From NCBI RefSeq assembly GCF_037026715.1, contig NZ_JBANCG010000001.1, forward strand, positions 1 to 64,000: 64,000 nucleotides of DNA. Reading direction: 5' to 3'. The translations under genes and the position numbers were made by a program. Every line of letters starts with the position of its first letter. Position 1 is the first letter of the stretch. Source of the DNA: Breoghania sp037026715 (GTDB lineage Bacteria; Pseudomonadota; Alphaproteobacteria; Rhizobiales; Stappiaceae). The notes beneath the pieces were generated by a model. It did no database searches. It saw nothing but the letters and a program-made list of their open reading frames with translations, and was not told the origin of the DNA. This document shows positions 53,778-61,224 of the stretch, piece by piece.

Positions 53778-54074
53778 TCAGACGGTCTTGTCGAAGCCGG
53801 CGTAAAGGGCGTCGAGCTTTTCCTGCCGCTCTTTGACCTGAGCGTTGATCTCGTCCTGGAGCCTGGACTGCACGAGCTGCGTGGTAAGATCGACCTGGCC
53901 GGCCACCGCGCTCACGCCCGTTGAAAAGAGATTGGTCGTGGCCTGTTGCTGCGCGTAGAACTTTTCGTTCGCCGCCTGTCGCCGGGCTTTCCATTCGGCA
54001 TTGTTGCTCGCGAACGAGAATTTCTTCACGCTCGTCAGGGCATATCGTTTCTGATAGCCGACACTGTCAACCAC
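53778..54074 (-). CDS. Conserved small protein of unknown function
   Basis: A 98-residue protein that I do not recognise. It starts MVDSVGYQKRYALTSVKKF, is rich in Ala, Gln and Lys, and has a helical middle with a C-terminal charged heptad-like part (QDEINAQVKERQEKLDALY). There is no signal peptide or membrane segment. No good neighbour argues for a role; it sits between the EamA gene and the dispersed repeat at 54099. Orthologues probably exist in related species, given its normal composition. Confidence 0.6.
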   Translation of the reverse strand: MVDSVGYQKRYALTSVKKFSFASNNAEWKARRQAANEKFYAQQQATTNLFSTGVSAVAGQVDLTTQLVQSRLQDEINAQVKERQEKLDALYAGFDKTV

Positions 54075-54098
54075 GACGGGCTCCCGAAAGCCTCTCTA

Positions 54099-54157
54099 GA
54101 GCGCTTATCCTTCAGACGGAATCGTCTGAACGACAAGAAACCGCTCCAGATCAATAC
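54099..54157. repeat. Dispersed structured repeat, copy A
   Basis: The core at 54121-54157 matches 33 of 37 bases with the copy at 60858-60894. TTCAGACG (54111-54118) pairs with CGTCTGAA (54123-54130), and GAGCG (54099-54103) pairs with CGCTC (54142-54146). It lies upstream of the 98-residue gene. Confidence 0.65.
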
Positions 54158-54159
54158 CT

Positions 54160-54206
54160 AGAGCATATTCCAATCAGATTGCCTCAATCTGATTGGAATA
54201 TGCTCT
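54160..54206. repeat. 22-bp perfect hairpin
   Basis: AGAGCATATTCCAATCAGAT plus TG (54160-54181) is matched exactly by its complement at 54185-54206, with a three-base loop CCT. It directly follows the repeat at 54099. Such intergenic palindromes are known in alphaproteobacteria as repeated elements. It lacks a T-tract. Confidence 0.75.
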
Positions 54207-54300
54207 GAGATACTGCCGCTGCGACGGCAGATGCACGCCTCAAACATCGGCGCAATTTCTTAACGAAATCTGAATGACGTCGTGTCCGCAAGCTCTTTGC

Positions 54301-55434
54301 TCAGGCTGTCCCCACTTGCGGCTCCCGCGCCTGCGCGCTCTGCACGCGTTCGGGGAACATGGCGGCAATCGCGTTCTTGTCGGCAGCGACGACGCCCCGT
54401 TCGGTAATCAGCGCCGTCACGAGACGGGCCGGCGTGACGTCGAAGGCGTGGTTGGCCACCGGGGAGCCGCTGGCGACAATCGAAACCGTCTCGATCCGGC
54501 CCTCCCGGGTCAGTCCGCAGATCCGCGAGACCTCCTCCCCCGCTCGCTCCTCGATCGGTATTTCGCGCAAGCCGTCATCTATCGTGAAATCGATGGTGGG
54601 CGAGGGAAGGGCGACGTAGAAGGGCACGCAATTGTCGCTTGCCGCCAGTGCCTTCAGGTAGGTGCCGATCTTGTTGCAGACATCGCCGGAGGCAGTGGTC
54701 CGATCCGTGCCGACGATCACCATGTCCACCTGCCCGTGTTGCATGAGGTGACCGCCGGAATTGTCGGGAATGACCGTGTGGGGCACGCCGTGTCGACCAA
54801 GCTCCCAGGCGGTCAGGGCGGCGCCCTGATTGCGCGGGCGTGTCTCGTCAACCCAGACATGCACGGGGATGCCCGCATCGTGCGCCATGTAGATCGGGGC
54901 GGTGGCGGTGCCCCAGTCGACGGTGGCAAGCCAGCCGGCATTGCAGTGGGTGAGGATGTTGACGGTCGCGCCCTGGCCTTTGCGATGGGCGATATCGCGA
55001 ATGATCTCAAGGCCGTTGCGCCCGATCGCGGCGCAGATCTCCACATCCTCGTCGCAGATTTCGGCTGCGCGCAGGTAGGCGCGGGCCGATCTTTCCCCGA
55101 GAGGCAATTCGCGCAGAAGCTCTCGCATCTCATCAAGGGCCCAACGCAGATTGACTGCCGTCGGGCGGGTGGCCATCAGCGTGCGGTAAGCGTGGTCGAG
55201 ACCGGCGTCGCCGGGGTCTTCCGCCATCTGCAGGGCCATTCCATAGGCGGCCGTCGCGCCGATCAGCGGCGCGCCGCGCACCTGCATCGTGCGGATGGCG
55301 ACAGCGGCCGCTTTCATGGTCTTGAGCGTCACGACGGAGAAGACGTGCGGAAACCGGGTCTGGTCGATGATATCGACCGAGCGCCCATCGTCGTTGAGCC
55401 AGATCGTGCGATAGGGCTTCCCATCGACCAGCAT
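54301..55434 (-). CDS. mtnA: Methylthioribose-1-phosphate isomerase
   Basis: A 377-residue enzyme of the methionine salvage pathway. It converts 5-methylthioribose 1-phosphate to the ribulose form. RGAPLIGATAAYGMAL near residue 53, the catalytic cysteine in LTHCNAGWLATVDWGTA near 160 and GTDRTTASGDVCNKIGTY near 245 are the family motifs. The length is normal. No other salvage gene is adjacent, so the rest of the pathway must lie elsewhere. Confidence 0.95.
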   Translation of the reverse strand: MLVDGKPYRTIWLNDDGRSVDIIDQTRFPHVFSVVTLKTMKAAAVAIRTMQVRGAPLIGATAAYGMALQMAEDPGDAGLDHAYRTLMATRPTAVNLRWALDEMRELLRELPLGERSARAYLRAAEICDEDVEICAAIGRNGLEIIRDIAHRKGQGATVNILTHCNAGWLATVDWGTATAPIYMAHDAGIPVHVWVDETRPRNQGAALTAWELGRHGVPHTVIPDNSGGHLMQHGQVDMVIVGTDRTTASGDVCNKIGTYLKALAASDNCVPFYVALPSPTIDFTIDDGLREIPIEERAGEEVSRICGLTREGRIETVSIVASGSPVANHAFDVTPARLVTALITERGVVAADKNAIAAMFPERVQSAQAREPQVGTA

Positions 55435-55552
55435 CGCGCCTTCTCCTGTTCCCGGCAGTGCCTGCTCGGTCGCTTTCCGTGCCGCGCGTCAAGTCCCTTG
55501 CGCGGCGCAATGTGCCATTCTGGCGTGCGGCGGCCGCCAAGACCAGCCCATC

Positions 55553-56032
55553 TCAGCCTTTCACATTGATCACCGTTGCGCCGGTGGCGTCGCGCAATGC
55601 CTGCGGATTTGTCGCGAACACGCAGCGCGGCGTGCCCGCCGCTGCCCAGATCTCGTCCTTGGCGAGAAGATCCTCGTCCATGTAGATCGCCATCGGTTGC
55701 GCATGGCCAAGCGGCGGAATGCCCCCGATCGCAAAGCCGGTCACTTCGCGCACATAGGCGGCATCGGGGCGCTGAAGCGGTTCGCCGAGGTCGCGTGCAA
55801 CCGCCTTCTCGTTCACGCGGTTGTCGCCGGAAACCAGAAGAAGGTAAGGCTTGCCCGAATCGCTGCCCCTGAAAACCAGCGATTTGACGATCTGGCCGAC
55901 GGTGCTACCCACCGAATCTGCTGCATCCTGCGCCGTCCGCGCGGTTCCCGGAACCTCGACGATGCGAACTGAGAGGCCGGCGGCTTCCGCTGCGTTCCTT
56001 ACGATTTCCGCGCTTGCAGGCAGCACTGTCAT
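55553..56032 (-). CDS. YbaK/EbsC-family aminoacyl-tRNA deacylase
   Basis: A 159-residue YbaK-type protein that hydrolyses mischarged Cys- or Ala-tRNA(Pro). IVKSLVFRGSDSGKPYLLLVSG contains the conserved lysine near residue 50, and VTGFAIGGIPPLGHAQP, with the GGIPP loop, is near 95. The length fits. It is a stand-alone gene, preceding a divergent membrane protein. Confidence 0.9.
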   Translation of the reverse strand: MTVLPASAEIVRNAAEAAGLSVRIVEVPGTARTAQDAADSVGSTVGQIVKSLVFRGSDSGKPYLLLVSGDNRVNEKAVARDLGEPLQRPDAAYVREVTGFAIGGIPPLGHAQPMAIYMDEDLLAKDEIWAAAGTPRCVFATNPQALRDATGATVINVKG

Positions 56033-56230
56033 TTTCTCGCCTCGTGAATGTTTACCATGAACGACAGATTACCCGGGGAAGACTCGCGATCAAGTTGTCG
56101 CGAAGCTGAAACGGGGCTCTCGCCGTGTTACTTAATGACGTATTAATATAGCGAGACATTCACGCCGATGGTTGCGCCTGCGGAACTCCTTCATATCCGC
56201 CCGCGACCGAAGCCCGGAGAAGTGACGGCG

Positions 56231-56836
56231 ATGAGCGATCAGGCGGATAACGTTGTGCCGCATGCCAAGGTTCGCAGCCTGCGCGAGGCGATGCGCAAGG
56301 TCCGCTTGGCCGAGGCCGAGCGAACCGACGTCATCATCGAGTTGCAAGAAACCGAAAGAGCCCGCCTCGATATCCTGCGCGAGGAGCTGGAAGGCGTCTC
56401 AAAGGAGCTCCCCGAGGATGACGAGCAGTTCATGCTGCAGGTCGTGCCGGGAAATCCGCCGCGAATGTGGGTGGATGTCACGAGCCATGTCGTCATCGCG
56501 CGCGATCGGCGGACATATCGCTTCGTGAAGGACACGCGTCTGGGACGAACGGTGCTGCTGGAAACCGATTCTGCGCACGCGATGGCCGATTGCATCACCG
56601 AATATGTCGCCGAACGCATGATCGACCGCGAGCGGGCGCTCGAATCGGACTGGCTTCTGAAGCGGCTGCGCGCCGACGCGGACAAGGCGTTGATCGAGGC
56701 GGAATCGCGGCGCAATGCCAAGCCGCAGCGCGGCGGTTTCGGCATCGGTACGGCGATCGGCGTGTTCCTGATCGGCCTTGCGATTGGTGTCGCGGGTCTT
56801 GTCGGCTACGCCTGGTTCTTCAACACGCTCGGCTGA
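56231..56836 (+). CDS. Tail-anchored protein of unknown function
   Basis: A 201-residue protein that I do not recognise. Residues 15-60 are charged and probably coiled coil. A central part (about 65-145) has DEQFMLQVVPGNPPRMWVDV and ends in the long helix ERMIDRERALESDWLLK. A single transmembrane segment, IGVFLIGLAIGVAGLVGYAWF, lies near the C-terminus. This gives a tail-anchored topology with the bulk in the cytoplasm. ATG 56231 was chosen for its upstream GGAG; the frame opens at 56168. Confidence 0.7.
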   Translation: MSDQADNVVPHAKVRSLREAMRKVRLAEAERTDVIIELQETERARLDILREELEGVSKELPEDDEQFMLQVVPGNPPRMWVDVTSHVVIARDRRTYRFVKDTRLGRTVLLETDSAHAMADCITEYVAERMIDRERALESDWLLKRLRADADKALIEAESRRNAKPQRGGFGIGTAIGVFLIGLAIGVAGLVGYAWFFNTLG

Positions 56837-56863
56837 CCGATTGATCTGCTTGCAGGTGCGGGG

Positions 56864-57781
56864 CTATTCGGCTGCGGCGAGCAGGGCGGCTCCGAGGTCG
56901 CGCTCGCGAATGTCCACCACCCCTGCGCCGGGCGTCTCGTATCCGCGCTCGCGCCAGTGACAACGCCAGTCGTTGTCGACCTTTTCGATCTCGAAAATAT
57001 TGTAGCGTGCCCCGGGCTTCTTGCCTCCCGGTGCGTTCGAGGCTGCCGGAACGCCGACCACAGGCACGGGCCTGTCCGGGCCCTTCAGCCAGTGAAGGCT
57101 GTCAACGTGCGTGTGTCCGTGAAGCACCAGCTCGGCGCCGGCCTGCTGGATGGCGGCACGCACGCGCGACCCCGCGACGAGGCGCTTGTGCCAGTCGGTG
57201 GAGCCGCGCACGGGCGGATGATGGATCATCACGACACGGAACAGGCCTTCCCGGCCCAACGCTTCCAGGTGTTGGCAGAGGAGTTTGGCCTGACCTGTGC
57301 TGACGTGGCCTGTCGCCAGAAACGGAGCGGAGGCGCGCGCGCTGGAAACGCCGACAAGGGCGATATCGTCGCGGCGTCGCACATAGGGATACGTCCCGGC
57401 GAGATTTTCCTGATCGCCGCGCATGTACGGCCCCCAGGCATCGCTTGCCTTGCGCAGGGCTCCGGGGACATAGGCATCGTGATTGCCGGGCACCACGGAC
57501 ACGTCTTCGGGCGCGCCAAGCGCATCGAGCCAGCGCCTTGCCGGACCGAGTTCCGCGTCGATCGCGATATTGACGAGATCGCCGGTCAGGGCGATGTGGT
57601 CGGGCTCCTGCACCTTGAGGTCGGCGACCAGTCCATCGAGATGTGCGGTGGTGAACTTGGAGGCGCGGTTGCGCTGCCAGTTCAGGTAGCCGATCGCTCG
57701 CTTGGACGCGAGTTCCCGCAGCGTCGGGCTCGGCAGCGGGCCAAGATGCGGATCGGAAAGATGAACAAGCTTGAAGGTCAT
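56864..57781 (-). CDS. Metallophosphoesterase
   Basis: A 305-residue calcineurin-like phosphoesterase. The metal-binding motifs appear in order: LSDPHLG near residue 9, TGDLVNIA near 67, VPGNHDAY near 98, MIHHPPV near 185 and HGHTHVD near 225. This resembles class III cyclic nucleotide phosphodiesterase (CpdA-like) proteins, and the substrate may be a cyclic nucleotide or other phosphodiester. It starts at 57781. Confidence 0.88.
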   Translation of the reverse strand: MTFKLVHLSDPHLGPLPSPTLRELASKRAIGYLNWQRNRASKFTTAHLDGLVADLKVQEPDHIALTGDLVNIAIDAELGPARRWLDALGAPEDVSVVPGNHDAYVPGALRKASDAWGPYMRGDQENLAGTYPYVRRRDDIALVGVSSARASAPFLATGHVSTGQAKLLCQHLEALGREGLFRVVMIHHPPVRGSTDWHKRLVAGSRVRAAIQQAGAELVLHGHTHVDSLHWLKGPDRPVPVVGVPAASNAPGGKKPGARYNIFEIEKVDNDWRCHWRERGYETPGAGVVDIRERDLGAALLAAAE

Positions 57782-58215
57782 GCCACCATCATCGCTTCCT
57801 CGGCGCGCAGGTCAAGGAGAACGGGACGGCGATCGAGCGAAATGGCGCGAACCGGATTCGCCCGCCGGGCAACGGCCTCGGGCCGCCTCAATTGAGCGGG
57901 AAGGTCGTCAATGCGATCGAATGGCGGGCGTGATCGCTGGCCAGAGCGGGCTTCCAGTGGAAGCGACGACGACGCGTGCGGGAGAACAGCGAGGTGAACA
58001 TGACGAACTCGAATTTCTGGATCGGGGTTTTCGCCAGTCCGCGCCTTTCTCCGGGCGCGATATTTCCTGACGGTGCGGAATTGAAATGGCATCGTCGCGG
58101 CTAATAGGGAAGCGCATAAATCGCGTGTCCGGCATGCATTCGGCGCATGGTCGCAAAGGCTAATTCTTCATGAATCAGCTCCTATCCTTCAATACAGCCG
58201 CACAAATGCCTGCGT
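57782..58215. other. Gene-free stretch before the Nudix gene
   Basis: About 430 bases without a gene that I can support. A 104-codon minus-strand frame at its left end is arginine-rich and unlike any family. No terminator or repeat stands out. Confidence 0.45.
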
Positions 58216-58716
58216 ATGGGGCGTGATTATAAAATGACCACGAAAATTGTACGGTGGCTCAAGCCCCTGACCCGAACCGTCATTGCGTGGGGAGCGCTGC
58301 TTGCGCGCCCGATGACGGTCGGCGTCCGCGGCGCGGTCTTCGACGGGAAGGGGAGGGTCTTTCTGGTTCGGCACACATATCTGCCGGGGTGGTACTTGCC
58401 GGGCGGCGGCGTCGATCCGGGCGAAACGTCTCAGACGGCCGTGATCCGCGAGTTGCGCGAGGAAGGCAATATCGAGGTGGAGGACAGGCCGGAGCTGTTC
58501 GGCCTTTATCTGAACGCCCGCCTTTCGCGTCGAGATCATGTGGCGCTCTACGTGATCCGGCGTTGGCGGCAGCCGGAGCCGCCGCGCGTGCCGAACCGCG
58601 AGATTGTGGAAGCCGGGTTCTTTCCCCTCGACGATTTGCCCGCCGAGACGACTCCGGCCACGTGCCGGCGCCTGCAGGAAATCGGCACCGGCGTGCAGCT
58701 CGACGAGATCTGGTAG
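58216..58716 (+). CDS. Nudix hydrolase
   Basis: A 166-residue Nudix enzyme. The Nudix box is complete from about residue 64: GGGVDPGE, followed at the right spacing by RELREEGNI. The N-terminal 30 residues include a hydrophobic stretch (VIAWGALLARPM) that could be membrane associated. Similar proteins act on nucleoside diphosphate derivatives. Neither ATG 58216 nor ATG 58234 has a good ribosome-binding site, so the start is uncertain. Confidence 0.88.
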   Translation: MGRDYKMTTKIVRWLKPLTRTVIAWGALLARPMTVGVRGAVFDGKGRVFLVRHTYLPGWYLPGGGVDPGETSQTAVIRELREEGNIEVEDRPELFGLYLNARLSRRDHVALYVIRRWRQPEPPRVPNREIVEAGFFPLDDLPAETTPATCRRLQEIGTGVQLDEIW

Positions 58717-58730
58717 GCGGGAAGTCCGGT

Positions 58731-59699
58731 TCAGGCGGCGAGCCTGCCCCGGTCATGCGAGCGCATGAAATCGAGTTCCGGACCCACCGGCACGATCCCC
58801 GTTGGATTGATGGTCTTGTGGCTTCCGTAGTAGTGCCGCTTGATGTGATCCATGTTCACCGTCTCCGCCACACCCGGCACCTGATAGAGTTCGCGCAGGT
58901 AGTTGGAGAGATGCGGATAGTCGGCGATACGGCGCAGGTTGCACTTGAAGTGGCCGACATAGACCGCATCGAAACGCACCAGCGTCGTAAACAGGCGCCA
59001 GTCGGCCTCGGTCAGCCGGTCGCCCACGAGATAGCGCTGGCGCGACAGGCGGTCGTCCAGTTCGTCGAGGGTTGCGAACAGCGCCTTGAAGGGCTTTTCG
59101 TAGGCCTCCTGGCTGGTCGCGAAACCGGCCTTGTAGACCCCGTTGTTGACCGTGTCGTAGACCTTCGCGTTGATCGCATCGATCTCGGCCCGCAGTTCTT
59201 GCGGATAGAAGTCGTCCTTGCGGGCGCCCAAGCCGTCGAACGCGCTGTTGAGCATGCGGATGATCTCCGCACTCTCGTTGGAAACAATGGTCTTGCGCTT
59301 CTTGTCCCACAGCACAGGCACGGTGACCCGGCCGGTGTAGGTGGGATCGGCCGCGAGATAGACTTCGTAGAGCCGCGTCGCGCCGTTGACAGGATCCGGT
59401 TGTGCGAAGGTCCAGCCTTCCTCGAGCATCAGCGGCTCCACCACCGAAACCGAGATCATGTCCTCAAGCTTCTTGAGCTTGCGGAAGATGAGCGTGCGAT
59501 GCGCCCAGGGGCAGGCATAGGCCACGTAAAGGTGGTAGCGGCCCGCCTCGGCTTCGAAACCGCCCTCGCCGGAAGGTCCGGGGGCGCCGTCGGCAGTCAC
59601 CCAGTTGCGGAACTGCGATTTTTCGCGTTCGAACGAACCACCGGTCTTGTCGGTGTCGTACCAGCGATCCTGCCACTTTCCGTCGACCAGAAGTCCCAT
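58731..59699 (-). CDS. yqjG: Glutathionyl-hydroquinone reductase
   Basis: A 322-residue xi-class glutathione transferase. The catalytic cysteine is in YACPWAHRTL near residue 50, the mark of this class, and NWVTADGAPG near 32 is typical. It reduces glutathionyl-hydroquinones to hydroquinones in the cytosol. I chose ATG 59699, with AAAGGATC upstream, since the product then has the usual length; the frame runs back to 59948 without resemblance. A stand-alone gene. Confidence 0.92.
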   Translation of the reverse strand: MGLLVDGKWQDRWYDTDKTGGSFEREKSQFRNWVTADGAPGPSGEGGFEAEAGRYHLYVAYACPWAHRTLIFRKLKKLEDMISVSVVEPLMLEEGWTFAQPDPVNGATRLYEVYLAADPTYTGRVTVPVLWDKKRKTIVSNESAEIIRMLNSAFDGLGARKDDFYPQELRAEIDAINAKVYDTVNNGVYKAGFATSQEAYEKPFKALFATLDELDDRLSRQRYLVGDRLTEADWRLFTTLVRFDAVYVGHFKCNLRRIADYPHLSNYLRELYQVPGVAETVNMDHIKRHYYGSHKTINPTGIVPVGPELDFMRSHDRGRLAA

Positions 59700-60196
59700 G
59701 GCCAGATCCTTTCGGTTGTATCGCGCCACCTGTTGCGGCGCATGATCGTCATGGAGGTCAACCGCATCGAGGGCTTTCGGGTTCCCCGAAGATGCGATCC
59801 TCATCGTCGAGGCAAGGTAACAGTCCGGCGAGCGGCCTGCATGCATGTGGACGCAGCGTTCACCGCCGACGAACGGACAGCGATGAAGTTTCGTCAGGTC
59901 GCTCGCGCAATCGTACTGGACGCCGTGAAGCCGGCATGGTATCGGCACTGCCTCGCAAATGTGCGAGCGTGTTTTTCGGAACAGTACCCGTCATCCGGGT
60001 ACATGCAGGACGGGCATTCACAGTGATCCAGCAGCGACGACGAATGGGCTGACCGCGCTTTAAGCGCATCCAACGCCTTTGCCTTGTCCGCTGCCTGTCG
60101 ATCCCGACAATTTCTCTGCTCCGTCCAACTGCGCGCTGCCGCGCGCCGTACGGCAGGCCGGACTGCTTGAACCACCTTTCCAAGCAGGATCACGTT
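59700..60196. other. Gene-free stretch with one short dyad
   Basis: About 500 bases. The frames present are shadows of neighbours or lack start signals. GTACCCG (59984-59990) and CGGGTAC (59996-60002) form a perfect 7-bp dyad with a five-base loop. Confidence 0.45.
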
Positions 60197-60739
60197 ATGC
60201 CCACCCTCGCCTACGATATCCGGCCCGAGATGCCGGAAGATGACGCCGCAATCGAAGCCCTCCACGCAGATGCTTTTGGTCCCGGCCGGTTTGCGCGCAC
60301 CGCGTTCCGGATCCGCGAAGGCGTGCCGCACGATCCGCGCCTGAGTTTCGTGGCGGAGCTGGACGGCGAACTTCTCGGCGCCGTCCGCCTGACACCGATC
60401 CGCATCGGCGTCACCCCGGCCCAGCTTCTGGGGCCGCTTGCGGTCGTGCCCACCCACAAGGGCGTAGGCATCGGGCGCGCGCTGATGCGCCGGACGCTCG
60501 AAGAGGGCGCAAGGCTTGGCGAAGGGCTCGTGTTGTTGGTGGGGGATCTGCCGTATTACGGGCCGTTCGGGTTCAATCGCGTGCCGCAGGGCCGGATCCT
60601 GCTGCCCGGTCCGGTCGATCCCGCGCGGTTGCTGATCGCGGAACTTGCCGAGGGGGCAATGGACACGGCCCATGGCATGGTCCACGGCGGACGCACCAGG
60701 GCGGAGCTTGTCGCGGGAACCGTCGGCGCTAGTTCCTGA
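60197..60739 (+). CDS. GNAT-family N-acetyltransferase (YhbS-like)
   Basis: A 180-residue acetyltransferase. The acetyl-CoA loop is HKGVGIGRALMRRTLEEG near residue 97, preceded by LGPLAVVPT, and GDLPYYGPFGFNRV near 128 is typical of the YhbS group. I chose ATG 60197, as the family-like sequence begins there. The substrate is unknown. Confidence 0.87.
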   Translation: MPTLAYDIRPEMPEDDAAIEALHADAFGPGRFARTAFRIREGVPHDPRLSFVAELDGELLGAVRLTPIRIGVTPAQLLGPLAVVPTHKGVGIGRALMRRTLEEGARLGEGLVLLVGDLPYYGPFGFNRVPQGRILLPGPVDPARLLIAELAEGAMDTAHGMVHGGRTRAELVAGTVGASS

Positions 60740-60854
60740 CAGTCGGGTGCGATCCCGCAAGCGTCACGGCCGGATTGAAGGATGGGCAGCGGCAGAAATA
60801 CCCACGACCGAGTTCCGCCAAACCGTGAAACGACCTGAGCGCCTGTTTTCTGGT

Positions 60855-60895
60855 GGGATCGTCTGAACGACAGGAAACCATCCCAGATCAATACG
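60855..60895. repeat. Dispersed structured repeat, copy B
   Basis: The core at 60858-60894 is 33/37 identical to the copy at 54121-54157. TGGGAT (60854-60859) pairs with ATCCCA (60880-60885). Three of the four differences from copy A fall in this arm and keep a stem possible in each copy. It lies 20 bases before the next gene. Confidence 0.65.
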
Positions 60896-60914
60896 CGGCA
60901 GGAGAGGTATAGCG

Positions 60915-61208
60915 ATGAGCGACAAGGATTTCACGCTGGAGGAAACCGAAACCCGGGGCCGCGTTGTCTATCGCGAGCCGGGGATGGGCGAGGCGGAAAG
61001 CACCTTTTCGAAGGCGGGCGCCAACCTTCTTATCATCGACCACACAGAAGTGCCGGAAGACTACCGCGGACAGGGGGTAGCTCTGCAACTCGTCACGCGC
61101 CTCATTGAGCATGCGCGTGCCACGGGCCGCAAGATCACCCCGCTTTGCCCCTATGCCGCCGCCCAGTTCGCCCGTCATCCCGACTGGAACGACGTTCTGG
61201 CCTCCTGA
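60915..61208 (+). CDS. Small GNAT-family acetyltransferase (YjdJ-like)
   Basis: A 97-residue compact GNAT protein. DHTEVPEDYRGQGVALQLVT near residue 42 is the acetyl-CoA loop, and KITPLCPYAAAQFARHPDW closes the protein, as in small YjdJ-like proteins. A structured repeat lies directly upstream in its leader. GGAGAGG precedes the start. Confidence 0.9.
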   Translation: MSDKDFTLEETETRGRVVYREPGMGEAESTFSKAGANLLIIDHTEVPEDYRGQGVALQLVTRLIEHARATGRKITPLCPYAAAQFARHPDWNDVLAS

Positions 61209-61224
61209 GGCTCGACAATCGGCC

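Noticed and set aside
57778..58092. 104-codon minus-strand frame upstream of the Nudix gene
   Set aside because: Arginine-rich with no recognisable motif or start signal.
58254..60026. 590-codon plus-strand open frame
   Set aside because: It runs across the Nudix gene in another frame and antisense to yqjG, with no ribosome-binding site or family resemblance.
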